Translations under genes and position numbers: made by a program
Notes under the pieces: model-generated
What the model was told of the DNA's origin: nothing
What the model saw: the letters and a program-made list of their open reading frames with translations, nothing else
The model's database searches: none
Part shown: positions 17,533 through 24,838 of the stretch, in pieces
How the letters are laid out: the number at the start of each line of letters is the position of its first letter
Numbering within the stretch: the stretch's first letter is position 1
From: Embleya hyalina
GTDB taxonomy: Bacteria; Actinomycetota; Actinomycetes; Streptomycetales; Streptomycetaceae
Assembly (NCBI RefSeq): GCF_003967355.1
Contig: NZ_BIFH01000013.1
Location: 864,651-928,650, forward strand
Reading direction: 5' to 3'
DNA length: 64,000 nt

Positions 17533-19143
17533 TCAGGTGGGTCCGGCGTCCAGGAAGGACAGGCCGGTGGTGGGCAGCGGCCGAAAGCCGGTGAGCGCCT
17601 TGTCGTTCCAGGCGGTGGCGAGCTTGCGATGGAAGACGGGGTAGAGCGGGACCTGTGCGGCGGCCAGATCGATCGCCTGCCCCCACAGTTGTTTGCGCTT
17701 GACGGTGTCGGCCTCGGCGGCTGCCGCGTCCAGGAGGGTCCGGGCCTGTCGGCCCTCGGGGGTCTGCGCCCACATGTGCCGCTTGTCGGCCCACAGACCC
17801 ACGTACCACCAGCGCATCAGCAGGTCGACGTCGTTGCCGAAGACCGAGGGATCGCCGGGGGCGGCCATCACCTGATACTCGCCGTTGTCGATCTTGTTCT
17901 TGTACTGGCCGCCGGACTGGCCGATGTCGAGCGTGGTGCGCACGCCGATCCCGTCCCAGCTCTCCTTGATCAGCGGGGCGATGTCCTTGACCCACGCGGT
18001 GTCGGTGAGCACCAGGGTGAGGTCGAGCCCGCTCACGCCGGCCTCGGCGAGCAGGCTTTTGGCCCTGGCCGGGTCGTAGCCGTAGACGGTGGCCGCGCGG
18101 CGGTAGTCGGGGTGCGTTTCCTGGAGGAAGCTGCTCGCGGGGGTGGCGTTGCCGAGCAGGCCGGTGGCGATCAGCTTTTCCTTGTCCAGGCCCCAGTGCA
18201 GCGCCTGGCGCACGCGCACGTCGTCGAAGGGCTTGCGGCGCAGGTTGAACATCAGGAACAGCAGGCCGAAGCTCTGTACGGAGTCGGCCCGGTGGGCCTT
18301 CTTGACCTGGGCGTAGTTGATGTAGGGGACGTCCTCGACGACCTGGACGCGGTCGGAGTCCAGTGCGGTGACCCGGGCGGAGGCGTCGGCGAGCAGCAGC
18401 CAGTTCATCGTTGCGGCGCGCGCCGGCTTGGGGCCGTTGTAGGCGGTGTGCTCGGCGAAGACGATCCGGTCGTCCTTGGTCGCGGACACCATGCGGTACG
18501 GGCCCGAGCCCACCGGGAGGGCGTCGAAGCGCTGCCGGTCCCTGGTCACCACGGCCTTGGGGACGATCTTGACCACGGATATGCGCTCGCCGAACAACGC
18601 GAACGCGAACGCGAGAGCGAACTCCACCGTGTCGGCGTCGACGACGCGCACCTCGCGCAGGAACGGCAGGAACTGGCTGATCAGGGAGTTGTTCGCCGGG
18701 TCCAGGACACGTTGGAAGCTGAAGGCGACGTCCTCGGCGGTGACGGGCGAGCCGTCGTGGAAGGTGGCACCCGGTCGCACCTTGGCCCGCCATGTCGTGG
18801 CGTCCACCTGCTGCGGCATCGCCGCCGCGAGCGCGGCATAGGGGCTGCGGGTGACCGGATCGAGGTCGACCAGCCCCTCGAAGACGTGCATGTTTGCCGC
18901 CACCGGGAGCGCGCCGGACGCGCTCATCGGGTCGAAGCCGGTGCTCAGGGTGTAGGAGAGGCCGGCGTTGATGGACTTCTTGGCGCCGCCCTTGCCTCCC
19001 GAACTCCCGTTGCCGGTGTTCGTCGACTCGGGGCCGCACGCGGCGAGGGAGGTGCCGATGGCGGCGGCCGCGCCGAGTGCGCCGGTGAAGCGCAGGAACT
19101 GTCGGCGGCCCAGGGCCGGGGCGGGTGAACGCGACTCGAACAC
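17533..19143 (-). CDS. Solute-binding lipoprotein of the peptide/nickel/sialic-acid type (SBP_bac_5)
   Basis: A 536-aa family 5 binding protein. The N-terminus has a twin-arginine-like motif GRRQFLRF, a hydrophobic stretch and the lipobox LAAC (Cys about 35), so it is an exported lipoprotein, perhaps through Tat. The mature part shows VFEGLVDLDP, VRPGATFHDGSPVTAEDVAFSFQRVLD, VGSGPYRMV and FLMFNLRRKPFDDVRVRQAL, typical of the family. First gene of the operon, so it delivers the substrate, probably sialic acid or a sialoside, to the fused transporter. Confidence 0.92.
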   Translation of the reverse strand: MFESRSPAPALGRRQFLRFTGALGAAAAIGTSLAACGPESTNTGNGSSGGKGGAKKSINAGLSYTLSTGFDPMSASGALPVAANMHVFEGLVDLDPVTRSPYAALAAAMPQQVDATTWRAKVRPGATFHDGSPVTAEDVAFSFQRVLDPANNSLISQFLPFLREVRVVDADTVEFALAFAFALFGERISVVKIVPKAVVTRDRQRFDALPVGSGPYRMVSATKDDRIVFAEHTAYNGPKPARAATMNWLLLADASARVTALDSDRVQVVEDVPYINYAQVKKAHRADSVQSFGLLFLMFNLRRKPFDDVRVRQALHWGLDKEKLIATGLLGNATPASSFLQETHPDYRRAATVYGYDPARAKSLLAEAGVSGLDLTLVLTDTAWVKDIAPLIKESWDGIGVRTTLDIGQSGGQYKNKIDNGEYQVMAAPGDPSVFGNDVDLLMRWWYVGLWADKRHMWAQTPEGRQARTLLDAAAAEADTVKRKQLWGQAIDLAAAQVPLYPVFHRKLATAWNDKALTGFRPLPTTGLSFLDAGPT

Positions 19144-19201
19144 GGCGCCTCCTTCTTGTCCGGTGATGCGGGAACTCGGGCAAATCTATGGGGATCGTGC
19201 A

Positions 19202-19219
19202 GAACAATCGTCGAACAAT
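19202..19219. promoter_or_regulatory. Direct repeat, possible FadR-type regulator site
   Basis: GAACAAT occurs twice (19202-19208 and 19213-19219) with period 11, one helical turn, in the divergent region between the binding protein and the regulator. This fits a tandem operator but is based on two short copies only. Confidence 0.35.
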
Positions 19220-19420
19220 GGACATCGGATGTGGAACGAGGGACGTCCTACCTCTAGACTCGGGTGAGATTAGGAGGCCATCCGTGACCGGGTCAAGAGG
19301 CAGAGGCGAACCGATGCGACGACCACGCCGCGCGACCGGCGTGGACGAGTCGACGGGTGAGGCGACGGGTGCGTCGATGAGTAGGGTGACGTCCAGGGAC
19401 GTTCGGCGATGGGGGACGCG

Positions 19421-20122
19421 ATGACGGTGCGCAACCGGCGCAACAACGGCGTACAGGAGCGGATCAAGGAGCTGATCCTGGAGCGCGGCCTGGACGCGGG
19501 CGATCCCATGCCCACCGAGACCGATCTCATGGAACTCCTCGGCGTCAGCCGCAACTCCGTGCGCGAGGCGCTGAAAGCCCTTCAGGCCGTGGGCATCGTG
19601 GAGATCCGGCACGGCTTCGGGACCTACGTGGGCCGCATGTCCCTCGGCGCACTCGTGGACGAACTGTCCTTCCACGGCCGCCTTTCCCAGGCCTCCGGCG
19701 CACGGAGCATCACCGAACTGGTCGCGGTGCGCGAGGCGCTGGAGGCGGGCCTGATCGGACAGGTCGTCGAGATCGCCGACGACACCGACCTGGCGGATCT
19801 GCGCTCGGTGGCCGATCTGATGGCGGCCGAGGCGGCCCACGGCGAGGTGTCGCCGCTGACCGACCGCCGGTTTCACGAGACGCTGTATCGCCCGCTGGGC
19901 AACGATCTGATGCTGCGTCTGCTCGCGGCGTTCTGGGACGCGTACGACCGGCTCGCCGCCGACCTGCCGCCGATCGGCGAGTCCGCCTCGGAGGTCGCGG
20001 CGCAACACCGCGAGGTCTACGACGCGGTCGCCGCGCGCGACGCCGAGCGTGCGCGCCGCGCGGTCACGGTGCACTTCACCGGCATCCGGGGCCGCGCACC
20101 GGGCCCCGTTCCGACTCCGTAG
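19421..20122 (+). CDS. FadR/GntR-family transcriptional regulator (NanR-like)
   Basis: A 233-aa regulator: winged helix at residues 5-70 (PTETDLMELLGVSRNSVREALKAL, then GTYVGR) and an all-alpha FCD ligand domain (ELVAVREALEAGLIG, RRFHETLYRPLGN, QHREVYDAVAARD, HFTGI) with the metal-binding Asp/His set. Divergent from the sialic-acid operon, so it is probably its repressor, released by sialic acid or ManNAc-6-phosphate. Start taken at the ATG with GGGGGA 8 nt upstream; an ATG four codons earlier (19409) is the alternative. Confidence 0.88.
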   Translation: MTVRNRRNNGVQERIKELILERGLDAGDPMPTETDLMELLGVSRNSVREALKALQAVGIVEIRHGFGTYVGRMSLGALVDELSFHGRLSQASGARSITELVAVREALEAGLIGQVVEIADDTDLADLRSVADLMAAEAAHGEVSPLTDRRFHETLYRPLGNDLMLRLLAAFWDAYDRLAADLPPIGESASEVAAQHREVYDAVAARDAERARRAVTVHFTGIRGRAPGPVPTP

Positions 20123-20300
20123 CCGGCGCGTGCCACGGGGCGGCGGCGATCCACCGTGGCGGTGGGCGGGATCCGCGTGTCCCTCGCATTCGGGCGCACC
20201 GGCGGCAACCGCCTGGTTACACAGTGCGTCTCTTTGGATACAGGGGGTGTCGACGGTGGTCGTCGGGGCCACCGTCGGCCGATCTCGAGGAGACATCTCC

Positions 20301-20588
20301 ATGCGCCGCATCGCAGCAACCTGCGTCACCTTGGCAGCCGCCGCGACCCTCGCCCTGACCCAGACCCTCCCCGCCTACGCCGCGACCGGCACGCTGTACA
20401 TCAATCGAGCCGAGTACACCGACCCGAGCGGCTGCCTCAACTCCGACGCCCCGGATCCACTGGTGTACAACCGGACCGACCAGGTCGCCACGGTCTACCT
20501 CTTCGCGAACTGCACCGGCCTGATCACCGGGAGCGTGTGGCCGGAGGCGTACAGCCAGGTCGTCGGGTCCAGCATCTCCATTCCCTGA
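20301..20588 (+). CDS. Small secreted protein
   Basis: A 95-aa protein with a Sec signal peptide (MRRIAATCVTLAAAATLALT, cleavage near AYA-ATG at about residue 28). The mature 67 residues contain two Cys (SGCLNSD, FANCTGL), probably one disulfide, and are rich in small polar residues and aromatics. Family not recognised. GAGGAG lies 9 nt before the ATG. A terminator hairpin follows, so it is a single-gene unit. Confidence 0.75.
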   Translation: MRRIAATCVTLAAAATLALTQTLPAYAATGTLYINRAEYTDPSGCLNSDAPDPLVYNRTDQVATVYLFANCTGLITGSVWPEAYSQVVGSSISIP

Positions 20589-20617
20589 CCCGCACCTCGC
20601 TCGCCGTTTCGACGGCC

Positions 20618-20652
20618 GGGGGCGGTCCCGTGACATCGACGGGCCCGCCCCC
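20618..20652. terminator. Terminator hairpin between convergent genes
   Basis: GGGGGCGGTCCCG (20618-20630) pairs with CGGGCCCGCCCCC (20640-20652) over 13 bp with a single T-G wobble and a 9-nt loop. Confidence 0.7.
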
Positions 20653-20684
20653 GATCGCCCGGATATCGCGGGGTCGGCCGTGGG

Positions 20685-21422
20685 TCAGTCGAGGAGGGTG
20701 GGGTCGGCGGCGAGTTCGGCGCGGACGCTTGCCTCCCAGAAGCCCCGGAAGCCGTTTCCGTCGCCGGTGCGGGTGCGGGCGAACCAGGCCTCGGGGAGGG
20801 AACCGGTGGTGGGGCCGCCGGCGGCGCGGACCATCCAGGCGTTGCGGCAGCGGGTCTCCAGGGCGACGGCGCGTTGGTGGACGGCCCGCACGGTGACGCC
20901 GAGTACGAACACGCCGTGTCCGGCGAGCAGCGCGAGTTCCCCGTCGCCCATCGCGGCGACGGTCTTGGCGGCGGCGGAGCCGTTGTCGACGGCGCCCTGG
21001 TACTCGTCGACCAGGACGAGGTCGCCGCCACCGCCGATGCTGGAACTCTGGTCGTACGCGGGCGGGATCTCCCCCATGTCGGCCCACACGGTGCCGTAGC
21101 GCGGGTGGTTGTGCATGGCGACCTGGACGTCGGGGCGGAGCCTGTGCAGTTCGAGGTGCAGCGGGATGCCGAGCGGGACGGGCCACTCGCCTTCGACGAC
21201 GTTGCCGTCCAGGTCGATGCGGATGATGTCGCGCGGGCGGATCTCGTTCCAGGTGAGCAGCCACGGGTTGCACAGCAGGGTGCCGTCGCCGAGGTTGTAG
21301 GTGATGTGCCCGGCGAGGTGGTCGTCGTAGCCCTCGCGCCACAGCGTGCGTGCGAGCAGCACGATCTCCTGGGCCGGGGTGAGGTCGGGCATGAGCGTCC
21401 GGGCCGTCGGCACGAATGTCAT
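20685..21422 (-). CDS. Class II aldolase/adducin-family protein
   Basis: A 245-aa protein of the AraD/FucA superfamily: GYDDHLAGHITYNLGDGTLLCNPW, then MHNHPRYGTVWADMGE with the metal-binding HxH pair, and LLAGHGVFVLG with the later histidine. The family performs retro-aldol cleavage, decarboxylation or dehydration with a divalent metal. It is cotranscribed with the amidohydrolase upstream (72 nt gap), and the pair lies opposite an IclR regulator, suggesting a small catabolic route for an aromatic or hydroxy-acid substrate. AGGAAGG precedes the ATG. Confidence 0.85.
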   Translation of the reverse strand: MTFVPTARTLMPDLTPAQEIVLLARTLWREGYDDHLAGHITYNLGDGTLLCNPWLLTWNEIRPRDIIRIDLDGNVVEGEWPVPLGIPLHLELHRLRPDVQVAMHNHPRYGTVWADMGEIPPAYDQSSSIGGGGDLVLVDEYQGAVDNGSAAAKTVAAMGDGELALLAGHGVFVLGVTVRAVHQRAVALETRCRNAWMVRAAGGPTTGSLPEAWFARTRTGDGNGFRGFWEASVRAELAADPTLLD

Positions 21423-21494
21423 GGGATGCCTTCCTGAGGGAGGACGCGGCGGCCCGTCGGGTCCGTCGCGGGCGGGTCTGTCGGGGCGGCGGCG

Positions 21495-22715
21495 TCAGGC
21501 GTCCAGGGGCAGTACGACCTCGGGCAGGGGGTGCCGGTACAGCTTCGCGGCGTTCCCGCTGCACATCATCCGCAGCTCGTGCGCCGGGATGTCGCCCCAG
21601 TACCGCGCGATGACGTCCTGGGTGTGCGGCCAAGTGCCGTCCCCGTGGGGGTAGTCGGTCTCCAGCATGATGTGGTCGACGCCGATGACGTGCCGCAGCG
21701 CGATCGTGGAGGGGTCGTCGAGGGTGCAGAACCAGAAGTTGCGGCGCAGTACGTCGGCGGGGCGCTCGTCCCAGCCCAGGCCGTAGCCGGACCGGTCGAC
21801 GATGTTGTCGAGGCGGTCGATGAGCATGGGTACCCAGCCGATGCCGCCCTCGCTCATGGCGATCTTCAGGTCGGGGTGCTCGACCGGGTAGCCGGACCAC
21901 AACCATTCACTGCACGCGCCGAGCGAGAGCTGGCCGAACATGGTCGCGCCGATCTGCAGCGCGGGACCGCCCGGCGGGATCGGATGCATGCCCGAACTGC
22001 CCACGTGGAGCGAGACGACGGTGCCCGTCTCGACGCAGGCGCGGATGATGGGGTCCCAGTGGCCGCGGTCCCACAGCGACGGGAGGCCGATCGCGTGCGG
22101 GCGCTCGGGGAAGGTCACCGAGGTGAAGCCGCGGGCCGCGTTGCGTTCGATCTCGGCGACCGCCTCGGCCGGGTCCGACAGGTAGGCGATGCCGCCCGGG
22201 ATGATCCGCTCGGGGTAGGCGCGGTACCACTCCTCGTACATCCAGTCGTTCCACGCGCGCACACACGCCTTGCCGACCTCGACGTCCTTCGCGTGCGCGA
22301 ACACCCGGCCGCAGAACCCGGTGATCTGCGACGGGAAGTTGAGCATGGCCCGGATCCCGCCCAGGTCCATGTCCTCGACCCGGGCGTGCACGTCGTAGCA
22401 GCCGGCCCGCATCTGGTCGAAGCGGAACGGTTCGAGGCCGACGGTCTCGGGGCGGCGCCCGGCGACGGCGTTCATGCCGACCTGCGAGTAGCGCTTGCCC
22501 TCGAACTCCCAGACCTGCGCGCCGTTCGCGTTCTCGACGATGCGCGGGCCGCGTGCGCGCAGCGACGCGGGCAGGTGGGTCTCGAACAGGTGGGGTGGTT
22601 CGACGACGTGGTCGTCCACCGAGATCACCGTGTAGCGGACCTCGGCGGGCTCGGGGTCGGGCAGGAACAGCTCGGGGTCGAGTTCGGGGGACGGCGACCG
22701 GCTCGGCTGCGGCAT
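21495..22715 (-). CDS. Amidohydrolase-family (ACMSD-like) metal-dependent hydrolase/decarboxylase
   Basis: A 406-aa TIM-barrel enzyme of the amidohydrolase_2 group. It begins YTVISVDDHVVEPPHLFETHLP, where the usual HxH of the first strand is reduced to DDHVVEP, a known variant. It continues with MLNFPSQITGF, AWNDWMYEEW, VSLHVGSSGM, MSEGGIGWVPMLIDRLD and HIMLETDYPHGDGTWP. Members decarboxylate or hydrolyse aromatic acids and related compounds. Start chosen at MPQPSRSP with AAAGGAA upstream. A matched operator-like inverted repeat lies 31 nt upstream of the start codon. Confidence 0.88.
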   Translation of the reverse strand: MPQPSRSPSPELDPELFLPDPEPAEVRYTVISVDDHVVEPPHLFETHLPASLRARGPRIVENANGAQVWEFEGKRYSQVGMNAVAGRRPETVGLEPFRFDQMRAGCYDVHARVEDMDLGGIRAMLNFPSQITGFCGRVFAHAKDVEVGKACVRAWNDWMYEEWYRAYPERIIPGGIAYLSDPAEAVAEIERNAARGFTSVTFPERPHAIGLPSLWDRGHWDPIIRACVETGTVVSLHVGSSGMHPIPPGGPALQIGATMFGQLSLGACSEWLWSGYPVEHPDLKIAMSEGGIGWVPMLIDRLDNIVDRSGYGLGWDERPADVLRRNFWFCTLDDPSTIALRHVIGVDHIMLETDYPHGDGTWPHTQDVIARYWGDIPAHELRMMCSGNAAKLYRHPLPEVVLPLDA

Positions 22716-22745
22716 GGGATTCCTTTCCGCCTGGCGATTCGAAGT

Positions 22746-22764
22746 CGTATCTCTCAGCGATACG
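22746..22764. promoter_or_regulatory. Operator-like inverted repeat upstream of the amidohydrolase
   Basis: CGTATC (22746-22751), 7-nt spacer, GATACG (22759-22764): perfect 6-bp arms. The same architecture with a related spacer occurs at 22922-22940 in front of iclR. Confidence 0.65.
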
Positions 22765-22921
22765 ATGTGTTGCAAGGCGACCTTCGGGTTCGGACTATAG
22801 GAGCCGGAGCCCGCGATGTGAAGGCCGGCGGCGAACGGTCACCGAGCCCGCCGGGCGCCGTTTCCCGGACATGCGCGGGGGCGTACGAGAGCGGCGGGGG
22901 CGGTTGGAGCGGCGTCCGTGT

Positions 22922-22940
22922 CGTGTCGCCGAGCGATACG
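22922..22940. promoter_or_regulatory. Second operator-like inverted repeat upstream of the IclR gene
   Basis: CGTGTC (22922-22927), 7-nt spacer, GATACG (22935-22940). One arm differs by a single base from the site at 22746, and both spacers end in AGC. It ends 37 nt before the regulator start. Confidence 0.62.
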
Positions 22941-22977
22941 GTGGGCGGCGGTGTCGTCCCGGTCGAGGAGCGTGTCG

Positions 22978-23706
22978 ATGAGCGTCAAACCCCTCCAGAG
23001 CGTGCGGCGTGCCCTGGAAGTCCTGGAGGCGGTCGCCGAGCACCAGCCGGTGGGGGTGGGCGAGCTGTCCCGGCTGCTGGACACCGACAAGAGCGCGGTC
23101 CAGCGCGCCCTGGTCACCCTGCACGCGGTCGGCTGGATCAGGCCCGCCGGCGGCGGCCCGACCGCGTGGGAGTTGTCCAGCAGGCCCCTGGTCCTGGCGG
23201 GGCTGGCCCGCAGGCCCTCCGATCTGGCGGCCCGCGCCCGGCCGATCCTGGAGGAACTGGCGCGCGCTACCGGCGAGACGGCGACACTCGCCCTGCCGGA
23301 CGCGGGTCTGATCATCGCCGTGGACGTCGTGGAGAGCAGCCACCAGCTGCGTGCGGCGCCGCGCCTGGGATCGGTGCTCCCACCGGGCGGCAGCGCGGCC
23401 GGCATCGCCCTGTTCAGCGCGATGGACGCCGACGAGATCGCCCGCTACGGCGTCGATCCCCACGACCCGGTCCTGGCCGCGGCCATGGCGCGCACCCGCG
23501 AACGCGGCTGGTCGCTCAACGCCGGCGCGGTCACCACCCAGATCACCACCGTCGGCGCGGTCGTCCTCGACGACCTCGGCCGCGCCGCCGCGGCGCTGGT
23601 CATCAGCGCCCCGACGGGCCGACTCACCCCCGATCGCCAGGAGACCGCCGGAGCACTGGTCGCCGCCGCCACCCGCCTCGGCAACCACCACGACCGCCGA
23701 CCCTGA
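22978..23706 (+). CDS. IclR-family transcriptional regulator
   Basis: A 242-aa IclR regulator: winged helix at residues 8-65 (SVRRALEVLEAVAEHQPVGV, LSRLLDTDKSAVQRAL) and a GAF-like effector domain (ARPILEELARATGETATLAL, GSVLPPGGSAAGIALFSAM, RERGWSLNAGAVTTQITTVG). Divergent from the amidohydrolase-aldolase pair, with paired inverted repeats in between, so it most likely controls both. GGAG lies 9 nt before the ATG. A short TTG/GTG extension upstream lacks homology. Confidence 0.9.
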   Translation: MSVKPLQSVRRALEVLEAVAEHQPVGVGELSRLLDTDKSAVQRALVTLHAVGWIRPAGGGPTAWELSSRPLVLAGLARRPSDLAARARPILEELARATGETATLALPDAGLIIAVDVVESSHQLRAAPRLGSVLPPGGSAAGIALFSAMDADEIARYGVDPHDPVLAAAMARTRERGWSLNAGAVTTQITTVGAVVLDDLGRAAAALVISAPTGRLTPDRQETAGALVAAATRLGNHHDRRP

Positions 23707-23736
23707 CCCCCGTTCGCGGCGTCACCACGAACGTCG

Positions 23737-24761
23737 TCACCGTCCGTGGATGGTCGCGCGGCCCGGTGCCGCGGTCGGCCGGAAGACGACGAGCGGGGTT
23801 TCCGCCGTGTTCGTGACGATCCACGGATGTGAGACATAGGTCTGCTGGATGTAGGACATGCCCGGATCGAGCCGCATGTAGAAGACGCGGTGGCCCTGGT
23901 AGTCGAGCCAGTGGATCCGGACGGCCTCGCCGCGCCGGTTGACGAACTCGATCCGGGTGGAGATGGCATCGTCCGTGGACCGAAGGGTTCGCTCTTCCGC
24001 CGGTGGCCGCGGCGGGAGCGGGGCCCAATCGCTCGGAGGCCGGTCCTCCGGCGGGGGCGTCGATCGCAGGAGGTCGCCGGTGAGCGCACGGAGGGTGTCG
24101 CTCGTGGAGGCCGCGGACGCGGGCCGGCAGGTGGGGTCCTTGGTCAGCAGTTCCAGGACCAGCCATTCGAGCTCGGCGGGGATGTCGGGCCGGAGCTCGG
24201 TGACGCGGGGCGGGGGCTGGGTGAGGTGCTGGAGCATCAGGTGGGGAAGTGACGCGCCCGGGAAGGGCGGCCGTCCGACGAGCAGCGCGTGCAGGGTGGC
24301 GCCGAAGGAGTACAGGTCGGTGGCCGGACCTACGTCCTTGCCCTCGTACTGCTCGGGTGCCATGTAGGTGGGGGTGCCGAGCACGCTGCCGGGCGCGGTG
24401 AGGCCGATGGTGGCGTCGGTGTAACGGGCGATCCCGAAGTCGCAGGCAGCCCGGTCGGACCGGCCTCCATCAGCGTCCGGAAGTCGGTGCCGGCCGGCAA
24501 CTCCATCACGAAGAACGGGTGCCCCCGATGTTCGCCGATGTCGTGCACGACGGTGATGCCGACATGCTGCAACCGGACGCCCGTACGCGCTTCCCGCCGT
24601 AGCCGAGCGGTCAACCCGGGGTCCGCGTCCACGATCTTCACCGCGACGGGGCGGTCCAGCTCCCGGTCGTGCGCCGACCACACCTCGCCCATGCCGCCCC
24701 GGCCGATCAGTACCTCGAGCAGATACTTGCCGTCCAGTAACTCCCCCCGGCGCACCGTCAA
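23737..24761 (-). pseudogene. Decayed Ser/Thr protein kinase with C-terminal VHL-beta-like domain
   Basis: The 5' frame encodes the kinase N-lobe: glycine loop IGRGGMGEVW, VAVKIVD lysine, the C-helix region and FFVMELPAGTDFRTLME. Homology then jumps to another frame beginning CDFGIARYTD, with GTPTYMAPEQYEG, DLYSFGATLHALLVG and the rest of the C-lobe. About 50-60 residues, including the HRD catalytic loop, are missing at about 24445-24475 and the frame is broken, so the gene is not functional. After a Pro-rich linker, the last 75 residues (STRIEFVNRRGEAVRIHWLD, YIQQTYVSHPWIVTN) match the fold pattern of the von Hippel-Lindau beta domain, known in some bacterial proteins. Start TTG or GTG after GGGAAGGGG. 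Confidence 0.8.
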
Positions 24762-24838
24762 CCCCTTCCCGCACCACGCACACGCTCACGCTACCGGCTC
24801 CTACTCGCCCCGGGTGGTGGGCTTCGGTCGGCGGAGGG

